From Siphonodentalium dalli (lineage: Eukaryota; Mollusca; Scaphopoda; Gadilida; Siphonodentaliidae): a stretch of DNA of 64,000 nucleotides. Where the stretch lies: positions 133,755,587-133,819,586 of the forward strand of contig CP136061.1 in the NCBI GenBank assembly GCA_032622095.1, written 5' to 3'. The position numbers and the translations under genes were made by a program. Shown piece by piece: positions 55,220 through 64,000 of this stretch (the first letter of the stretch is position 1; each line of letters opens with the position of its first letter). Under the pieces are notes generated by a model. That model ran no database searches. It saw nothing but the letters and a program-made list of their open reading frames with translations, and was not told the origin of the DNA.

Positions 55220-56790
55220 AACGATTATAAATATTAAAAATAATAAAGAAAAAAAATGTAAATGTCAATAAACATTTTGTTTCATTATTATAAAATTTAT
55301 CACATTTCCCACCAACGAATATGAATCATTATGCACTTTTATCTTGTTGTCTGTTTGTCGTCTGATTATATTACCTGAACACCCCTCCAAATGAATACTA
55401 GACCGTTCCCATGTATACTTGTATAACTGAGTGGGATAATCCATGCATTATAGAGAGGGTTAAAGTTTTCAATTCAATACTCCTCGGGAACTGAACAGGA
55501 GGAATACTAATATGTAACACTTATAATGTTGAATCTCTTTGCAGTAGCCTTTCTTCATTACTTTGACAACAACGTTCAATACGGATATTTGCATACCAAA
55601 TGTGCCATTGAATCTTGAAAGTATTCAAGACGATTTATGATTAATAGTGATATTGCATAATTAGATGGATATGTCATTTGTTTAAACTATAACACTGTAT
55701 GATTTATGTGAATAATTTGAATTAATGTATTTTATGACAATTGATTAATTGACATGACATGTGTCTATACGAGTAACACTGTGATAATGAATCCATATAA
55801 ACTTGTTCAGCTAAAATTATTAATGTGCTTTTTAAGATGATCTGAAAAGTCACCCTTATAAAGTTCGCCCTGGAATAATTCACAATGAATAATTAAAGAT
55901 TAAAGAACGACTATTTTAATTAAAAAAAATACTTATCATTCAACTGCATATGTTGTACCTATACCTATTAGTAAATGAAGCCAAATCGCCACCAGTAATA
56001 TCTTAACTGAACCAGTTTTCATGGGTTTGTAACATGACTGTGATTCTGATAGATGTTTTCCATTTGAATGTACGGTGCTGCTTTGTCCAAGATAATCATA
56101 TAATTTTATATCAATATTAGAATGTTTATGTTTTTGTTTGTTTTTTTGGTAATTAATATATTTTGTTTATTAAATTGTTATATGTTAATGTATATGGTTG
56201 ATTAAGAAATCAAGTGGATAGGCAAAGTTTGATTGTCTGAGTTTGGTCTACAGTAGTATTGTACATGTATGTACACTTGACTATAATTTTGTCATACAAT
56301 CGATCACCTGGTTTTTGGATTTCGAAATCCTATGCTGTATTGTACTACATAGATTTTAGTATTGTACATGTATACGCATGGATATAATTTTGTCGTTGAA
56401 TCGATCACATTATGACATTGGGATTTTGAAATATTTTTTTTTATATATAGTACTGATTGTGACCTATCTCAGACATTCGATATGAGCCTGCCCTTTGAGA
56501 GAATAAATTATTGAAATCAAACAAATAGTCTAGTGTCATTTTCTTCTTCTCCTCCTTATACCAGGTTAGAAACATCCTGAATTCAACTAGTATAGTTATA
56601 TTTAACTATTATAGCTGAATTTGACTGCCAATATACTATTTCCCTGTTTTGTAAACACATTTGGTCCTCCCAACCCATGCAGTCCTCAGCCAAACTGCAC
56701 TATTAAAAATAATGCAGCAACTGAACAGCCCCCAGATAAATTTCGTTTTACAACCTGTTGCACTGGCTTATATCATCTAATAATTGAAAA
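55220..56790. other. AT-rich stretch without recognised feature
   Basis: Two similar segments (attgtacatgtat...tcgatcac) occur at 56,255-56,300 and 56,360-56,410. No gene is seen. Confidence 0.35.
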
Positions 56791-56794
56791 AGTA

Positions 56795-57240
56795 TATGGG
56801 AGGACAAATTCACATTTAATCATGAATTGTTCTTAAGCGTTTTTATTTGCTCTTGATTGCAATTGATTGCGCTTACTTGCAAATAATTACGCTTAAGCTC
56901 AAATAATTACGCTCAAGTGCAATTGATTGCGCTTAAATGAAAATAATTATGCTTAATCACAATCAATTATGATTAAGCATAATTATTTGCATTAAGCGTA
57001 TTTATTTTCTAAGCCATGGTTATATGTATCTAAACACCCCTGGTAAATAGTTTTTCCATAACTCAACATTAACGTATTGCTATATCATCTCTTGTTTCAC
57101 TGACATGATAATTGATGTATATATACTTACATTTGAGTGTTGAGCGCTAGGCAAATACACATTAGCCCCATATTGTGTAGCTAGGTGATACACCAGTTAT
57201 GCCAATGGTTTATAGGTATAGGTTAGATTGTTGTTACAAT
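56795..57240. mobile_element. Relic of the 1.24-kb TATGGG element
   Basis: The left terminus TATGGGAGGACAAATTCAC is at 56,795, followed by decayed cgcttaag words to about 57,010 and then caccagttatgccaatggtt near 57,190, which matches the right sub-terminal part of the 1.24-kb copies. The middle palindrome is missing and the right end is gone. Confidence 0.65.
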
Positions 57241-57440
57241 TTCACTTATGCATCAATGACCTTAGTGTGACTTTCTAAATTACTTCCTTATCTGGTGCCA
57301 TTATGATTATATATACATATTAAGGCTGAAGGTTTCACCTAAAAAGGAGTTTAAGGGTACACAGTATTTTAATATTTCAATCTATTTCAATCTGAATTTC
57401 GAATCTCAATTCTTATCGAAATTCGTGCAGATTGAAATAA

Positions 57441-57780
57441 ATTGAGTAATTTCTCGAAGCTGAACGTTAGTTTGCTGGATTCTCTTACGGAAATAATCAA
57501 AAATATAAAGTTTCCGCTCGATCCAGCCATAAACAGTGCCACTTCCCTTCAGAACCACCCCAACAATACCTTAATATTGAACGCGCAGTGGCGAAATTTT
57601 CAGCAGTATGTCACAAAAAATGAAAAAAAAAAAAGATTGAGTAATTCTCGAAGCTGAGCGTTAGTTTGCTGGATTCTCTTACGGAAAGTATCAAAAATAC
57701 CAAGTTTCAGCTCGATCCAGCAATAAACATTAACACTTCCCTTCAGCACCACCACTCAAATATTGAACGCGAAAGACCAC
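57441..57780. repeat. 195-bp tandem duplication
   Basis: gagtaattctcgaagctga, gttagtttgctggattctct and ccagc(c/a)ataaac recur 195 bp apart, starting at 57,441 and 57,636. Copies are about 85 percent alike by eye. Confidence 0.8.
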
Positions 57781-58485
57781 CGTCTCTCAGAAAAAAAAGT
57801 GAAAACAATCACCTTTGACCCAAAATTCGGGAAGGGGAGCACGAATTGGAATGCAACAACGAACTTGAGGCAAAACAAATTAGAGCTTGAATATCAATCT
57901 GAATTTCGAACTTCGAACTTCAATCTAACTTCACGCGAATCTCCACCTAATTTCGAACTTCGATCCAACTTCACGAACCCGTTTAAACTGCCTCTTTTGA
58001 AATTCGCTTTCTGGCCTCATGTGCCCTGGGTACCATTTTCGATACCACTGACATAACTGTCTCTCAAATCAAAATGAGAAATAGTTAAATTGAAGATAGT
58101 TTAGGAAACTCAGACTGATGTAAATTACGTTAACTAAATTGAAAAATGCATTAAAATAGGGTTGGGTAGCATTCATGAGGAAAATGTGAAAAATTCATAT
58201 TTTGCGTGTTATATTGACCCCGCAACAACCGGATCCTGAAATTAGAATAGTTTGGCTACATAAATATGGTGGTCGCTGAAATTCCCATTTCAAGTGACAC
58301 CTCGGGTAATGAGAGCCCATACTAATATGGACGCGACTCCAGGTGTAATCAGCCCTCGAGGTCACCTTACCAACGTGACGTCCAAGCAACAGCCGTGACG
58401 TAAGGGGATTGTACTCTAAATTCGCAGTCATCGGATATTCGAAGGTTTCGTCGATTAATATATACAGAACTTCACGATTGCAAAG

Positions 58486-60996
58486 ATGGCAAACGATAGG
58501 AATATTGACAGGTATGTCGATAATTATGTTGATTAATTATTATTTTCTATATAATCTATATAATTATGCATAATGCCATTTCTTTATACCTAGCTTTAAT
58601 GAACAGTTTTTGTGAGAGTAGCTTACAGCAGTGGATGTGTAACAACACTTGAAACATATTTCTTTAAAGTTTGATGAACTGCATCCAGACCAAATTAATA
58701 TCTATCTTTTAAAATACAAGCTCTTGTGGTGGCATGCTATAACATTACATGTTATTTTATTTATAAGACATTAGATAAGGATCGTGTATGTATTGTATCT
58801 TAATTTGTAAGGTGTATCACATGCGCGAAATCAGCAAAACAAAGAAATATTCTCTCAATCTACTTCAGCTATTTTCAAAAAATCTCCATTTCAAACTATC
58901 AATTTGAAGGAAAAATATAATTTTCCTTTATAACCAATGTATATATGCTATACATGTAGTACTATGATAAAACACGTTTACCCTCACAATATGAGAGATA
59001 TGTTCTAATTATTTAAAACAAAGTGGTTTATTGTTCGAAGGACCAAATCAACACAAGACAACACAAATACGAACTTTAGTAGACGGCTTAAACGCTTTCT
59101 GAAAATTTGCGAAATTTAACCACTGTGCCACAGCATTCTCTTATATATGCGATTCTCCCATACTAGTGATTCTCGAAGTCGAATATATAAGAGAATAAAT
59201 TGGCATTTGCATTGACCTCGTAGCCATTGTATTCTCTTATAAATGCAAGGCTCCATGTGAATGCACTGACACGTGATCTTTAATGCTGCACTAGCGCGGC
59301 TCCCATCACGAAAGGGTCAAATTCTAAAGGAGTTTATTTGTACGCACATTTCAGTGGTATTCACCTGGACCAAACTACTATTAGACGTAAATTCAACCCA
59401 AACTTCCCGGAGAACGTGGCGTTTTTCGTGGTAAACGATAGCTTGGAGCGTATTACAAACCCAATGCGGAGAAAAGTTGAAGTGATTGCAGCTGCTTCTG
59501 GCGACGGTAGGTTGAATACATTTTACAAAATAACATTCTTACGCAGTAGCTTTAACCATTTCTATATACTAAAGCATCATAGACGAGTAGTTATCCCATA
59601 CGATATGTTCAGCTGTGTTCAACTAATTGTATAAACATTGCCCTTAATAAATAGGCCTCCTTCCGCACTTTTATGTATCTGTCGTCTGATTTCATCATCG
59701 TAACATCCCTCCAAATAATAATAGACCATTCCAATTTACACGTTTTAACTAACTGGGAGAATCAATTTAGTATAAAAAGGGTTAAACAACTACTAGTTCG
59801 CTTGTGATCCAAATAATGTTTAGGCCAAACTAAAATATGTTTTGTTTACATACAATGCAACATGAATGTACACATAATTTGTCTTTTGACTTCATTCGGA
59901 ACTGGTATGTGCTAGTACGCCCTGTCACTATCTCGCAGTCATGTTGGATCGACCAGGTCCGGTTCCGTGGTTTCATAGATTCACCCAGCCCCGGTTCCGT
60001 GGTTTCAGTGCTACATGTCAAAGTTTTGGAGTAGCATTTCCATATATGGAGCTTTTGAATAGCCTATTGCCCAGGCCAACAAACATATATCGGTACGAAG
60101 TATGGTACGAATTGAGTCACGGTACGAGACTACTTTTGAATTATTCATGACTTCCATATATGGAAAGCTAAGTAAAACCACGGAACTGGACCTGGTGAAT
60201 CCAATATGACCGCGAGTTAGTGAGTGACAGGGCATATACTGGTACAAAAACTCGAAAATCACTCGCTCTGATAGGTCAATTTCAGCACTTCCAACCTATA
60301 GGCTGATCACTGCATTTAGTTGCTTTACAAACAACTTGTTTTAATCACTACTTAACCTACCTACATAGATAAAACAAAATGGGTAAGATCACAGGGTAGA
60401 CTGCAAAGTTAACATAGCTATTTCAATAGTGGCCTTACTAAATACTGTAAATCTGACTGGTAACTCATATTACAAAAGACAAGATAATGATACGTCAATC
60501 ATCTACAGCTGACAGGTGCCATAAACAAAATGATATAATATCTGAATGTGTATCCGATTATAAATCCCCAAAGTTCTCAGAATATCGATTTTTGAAATAT
60601 TTTATTTTTCACCCCCTGGAATATTTGGCGGCCTAGAAAATATTGGACGAGCCGACCGACATACTCTCGATACCAAATTTCGTTAAACAAAATGTTTATT
60701 TATATAACATTTGGACAATTATATACTTGACAGTTGACAGAGGTTAGCATTATTTTTGGAGTAATTACTCGATTCTGATAACTATAAAGCGTCTTTGTTG
60801 TTGTTGTTGTTGTTGTTGTTGGAATCTGATGATATGGGGACCATCGAGGTTGATTGTGTACCTTTAAAACAGTATAGTTGAATATACCGTACCATAAATC
60901 CACATAATATTTTTCTCTCACACAGCTCTGCCTCAAGTGGACTTTATTCCCACTTACCTCAAGTTAGCAAAAATGAAAGTAGACAACGAACCGGTG
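58486..60996 (+). CDS. Gene B: exons 1-3 of a gene A duplicate (3' part not seen)
   Basis: Exons are 58,486-58,511, 59,355-59,506 and 60,926-60,996, with the same lengths and phases as gene A (26, 152, 71 nt) and intact AG/GT borders. The 83-codon product differs from A in a few residues (for example PENVAFF for PDNMAFF and ALPQVDF for ALRQVDF). Intron 2 is only 1.4 kb here. I could not find counterparts of gene A exons 4-7 before the window ends. Gene B may continue to the right, use other exons, or be a truncated duplicate. Confidence 0.6.
59128..59262. repeat. Hairpin relic of the tatataagagaat family in gene B intron 1
   Basis: tctcttatatatgcgattctc pairs imperfectly with gaatatataagagaat. 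The copy A equivalent is at 20,928-21,050, so it predates the duplication. Confidence 0.65.
60550..60863. mobile_element. TTAA MITE family 2, copy 4 (partial)
   Basis: The right end (GATTGTGTACCT then TTAA at 60,864-60,867) and inner words (atttttcacc, gccgaccgacatact) match copies at 28.0, 38.7 and 49.9 kb. It contains a (gtt) run of about eight near 60,797 and the single atgggg that is the empty site of the 9.78-kb element. The left terminus is decayed. Confidence 0.65.
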
Positions 60997-61888
60997 GTAA
61001 GTGAATCAATTGTTCTTATGGTAGTGTGTTTTATTATGTGCAGTGCAGGGACCCCCGCCCCCATTGGTCAAAAGTTTCAACATTAAAATTTTATTTCTGA
61101 TACAACATTGATTGGAAAATTTACACCACATATAGGTTGAAATTATTCTCATTCTTTGATTGTCCAACCAGTATTTAGGTGGGGTAGACCAACAGTAGTG
61201 TATTTTTCTATTTGTGGTCCAAAGTTTGGTCTGAAAAGGCCATATGTATCAAAGTTCCAACCAGAGGGAGGCATGCAAATGGAATCTTGCAAACCGGGAG
61301 TTTGGTATGGTTCAATTGGAGGGGGGGTGCTGTTGAAAATTTCAAAGTGGACCATGGCCACCCTATCAATGAGACCATCTACCGACGTCTGGCGGAGTGG
61401 AATAAAGAAAGACAAGTTGCAGTTAGATATATATCATCATCCCACAGAAAGTTATACAGAAAGGTTTACTTTCATACTATCCCAGCCACAGTGACAGATT
61501 AACGTTCGTGTTCCAATCCGCGACATATGTCACAATCCTTGTGCAGTGGTAGAAATAATCTTACTTTGATTATTATGTATCAGTATATACATAGCTTTGT
61601 GTTGAAATTCAACATAATTATGGAGAAATCAATGTGTTAATAGGGTATTTATATTTCTCGGTGATGGATTTTGGATCGATACTGAGCAAGTGGGCATGCA
61701 GAGATCAGCTGGTGCACCATGAATTTTGTTTATATGATTTATGTGATATAATTCATTGTTGTAAATGCCATTTAATGGTGAATTGCTTTTTGGAAACATG
61801 TATAATAGAAAGAAACTCTATTTTTGAGATCAACACTTATCTCATTTGTCTGCAGTTGCCTCTCGGGGAATAATATAAAGTTATTATT

Positions 61889-62590
61889 TCGGCCAATTTG
61901 GCCGGTTACTTCATGTGAGTTTTTCATCTGACGTGTGTGTCGGAATAATGATATGGAGGATTTATGTAAATGTTAGCCCAAACTACATTTCCAAGTAACG
62001 ATGGTTTTGTTGTTTATTTTGAGGAATAATACCGCGTCAGATGAATTCAGCCCAAATATGTTAACAGTTGTCGTGTAAAACATTCGGCAGTAAGTTAGCG
62101 TTATTTAGTATTTGTGGATGTCCTTTAACATGGGGAAAATAGACTACTGCGCTTGAACGAGCATGTAAATTGTCGTTTTTAGTGTATAGCAACTTTATAA
62201 TCAATAACAGAGGCATTCTCTGTCAAATAAGGTCGCTCTATTTACGATACCAATTGAGGAACTTTGTAAATTAATTTACGCGTAAACTTAACCTGCTGCA
62301 AATAGAAAAGGTGTCGGAATCGGCGTACTCGCCCCATGGGCTAACTCGCCCAATCGGCGCGTGCCAACTCGGAATAAAAGGCCAACTCGGAATAAAAGAT
62401 GCATACGGGGTGTTATATGGCGTTTGGTCCGTTGTTTCTCAATGAATATTATTGAAATTTGGTGTATATGTCCGGGCTGGGACATGGAATACAACAACGT
62501 TTGAATTGTTTTTAAATTTACAAATATGTTGATTTTATTCATTTTGTTTTCGTTCTGAAACACACTATAAAGTGTATATAATATAATAAC
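61889..62590. other. Sequence beyond the duplication, unassigned
   Basis: No exon or repeat family recognised. The repeated ggccaactcggaataaaag word at 62,360-62,395 is a short tandem pair. Confidence 0.35.
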
Positions 62591-62885
62591 GAACACGAGA
62601 CATACATAATTTATGAACTGTTAACAAAAGATATCAAATTCAATACATGACAAAGATGACTCAGTGGAGTTTATAAAGTGAACATAAAAACATTGAGGTA
62701 AGAATCTTTTTAAGGAATTCAACTTTATTTAATGATAATAAACACATAAATTAAAATAACAAACATGAGACATACATGATTTATAAACTGTTAACAACAG
62801 ATATCAAACTCAATACATGACAAAGATGACTCAGTGAAGTTTATAAAGTGAACATAAAAATATTAAGGTAAAAATCTTTTTAAGC
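62590..62885. repeat. 170-bp direct duplication
   Basis: gagacatacataatttat, aacagatatcaaa and catgacaaagatgactcagt recur 170 bp apart (62,597 and 62,767) with few changes. Confidence 0.85.
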
Positions 62886-63022
62886 ATTACTAAACCGTTT
62901 AGCACAGTCCACTTCACTCATCCGATCATCACTAAACTTAATATTTATCTTGATATTGATCTATCAGATGAGAGCTATCAAATATTTTTTTAATTTTATA
63001 GGAAAAAATGGTCGCCACCGGC

Positions 63023-63109
63023 CATATTGCATTTACGTTATATGTTATCGCGTCATGTCGATATCTAGTATTACTTAGAAATTTCACCTTTCCAGATTCA
63101 TAATTGCTC
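63023..63109 (+). repeat. Direct repeat of at least 85 bp, copy 1
   Basis: The run from catattgcatttacgttata to attcataattgc recurs without visible change at 63,916-64,000 and continues beyond the window. The period is 893 bp. Confidence 0.9.
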
Positions 63110-63915
63110 CATTAACTGTAACAGATGGAATTATTCCCCTCTTCGGATAGAGTGTCACTGAAACTTTATTTTGTCAGACTGTCTGTATAGTCACTGATTA
63201 TATATGGCAATAATCTGTAATAAGATGTAGCACTATTTTATTTTATATTTACATGCAGTGCTGTTTTTATACAACAATTCTAATCCCCCCTAGATCATCA
63301 TGTGATCGACCATACATCGCGCGAGGACCTGGTTGAATTAAGGGTTTTTTTTATGGATAACTTCTGTCCTCAAGCTAGATTATACTTATGACATTTAATG
63401 GCATGTTTCTAACATGGAAGGTTAGATATGCGTGAGACACCACCACTCTTCAATTCACACCAAGTTATCAGCTGTCATATTCGGATATTAGAACCCATAG
63501 CCATGATATATGGTTTATTTTGTGTATACTAGTAATATTGTTATTTTCAGTACCTTTATATACCAGTACTGTGTATAACAATGCATATACATTAATCCAT
63601 GTATACATGTATATTGATTCAACGGATTCAGTGGTTTTGTCCATCAGTCTATCAAATTTGCGGGGAAAACATGGCCACAAGCAGTACACCCTGTTAAATT
63701 TCGAATTTGAATCAATTGGCGCACCCTGCAGCCAGCTTTTATTGGAGAACTTTTTCTCATGTGGATAGTTTGGGTCACCGCTAGATGTGAGCCATGTTTT
63801 GTTCTCAAGCTGTCCTTGTGAAGACATCACTGCCAGCGGTGATCTTGAATTTTACTATTTTTATGGCTAAATAATTTGGTTGATCCTACAGACGACACCC
63901 CTTGTCCGATCGTCA
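63110..63915. other. Sequence between the direct repeats
   Basis: No gene recognised. Short open frames on both strands near 63,470-63,830 overlap each other and lack domain support. Confidence 0.35.
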
Positions 63916-64000
63916 CATATTGCATTTACGTTATATGTTATCGCGTCATGTCGATATCTAGTATTACTTAGAAATTTCACCTTTCCAGATTCATAATTGC
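63916..64000 (+). repeat. Direct repeat of at least 85 bp, copy 2
   Basis: Second copy of 63,023-63,109, cut by the window edge. Confidence 0.9.

Larger units (their letters stand above)
58031..61888 (+). repeat. Segmental duplication, copy B
   Basis: Counterpart of 19,854-32,785 without the 9.78-kb insertion. It carries the upstream region, exons 1-3 of gene B and the start of intron 3; similarity ends abruptly at attat (61,888). Copy B keeps about 625 bp (60,164-60,788) that copy A has lost. Confidence 0.9.

Overview
This is animal nuclear DNA, AT-rich and packed with transposable elements. There are no operons, rRNA genes or recognisable tRNA genes. Coding exons are short, carry GT-AG boundaries and sit in very long introns. 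Non-LTR retrotransposons and many TTAA-flanked, 6-bp, 8-bp and 9-bp target-site-duplication (TSD) elements fill the rest. The frequent word acatgta and the element mix suggest a marine invertebrate, perhaps a mollusc. That is inference and not certain.

Layout. 1-7.3 kb: a 122-bp tandem repeat, a TTAA-flanked hairpin MITE, short inverted-repeat elements and a 1.24-kb terminal-inverted-repeat (TIR) element. 7.3-10.9 kb: a decayed 5'-truncated L1/Tx1-like LINE, itself split by a small insertion. 11.2-17.2 kb: a broken copy of a large multi-copy invertebrate gene on the minus strand, interrupted by a 104-bp palindromic MITE (8-bp TSD) and by a LINE with an intact 941-codon endonuclease/reverse-transcriptase ORF. 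17.9-19.1 kb: a second, inverted copy of the 1.24-kb element.

20.3-49.85 kb holds one host gene (gene A) that I assemble from seven exons whose splice phases all agree; it predicts a 241-residue protein I do not recognise. Its introns are swollen by elements. Intron 2 carries a 9.78-kb TIR element (6-bp TSD) which itself contains a Foldback-like element built from inverted tandem arrays (9-bp TSD). Intron 6 carries a 9.1-kb element with about 2.7-kb TIRs (8-bp TSD) and one zinc-finger gene; a 1.5-kb piggyBac-like element has inserted into only one of those TIRs. From 58.0 kb a diverged duplicate of the 5' part of gene A (gene B, exons 1-3) lacks the 9.78-kb insertion and so preserves its empty site.

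The 49.9-58 kb and 61.9-64 kb stretches hold MITEs, an inverted pair of possible tRNA-derived SINEs, a GC-rich 167-bp palindrome and small duplications, with no gene I can support. The main interest is a set of internally controlled nested insertions, where empty and filled sites are both visible, and two large non-autonomous or unclassified TIR elements.
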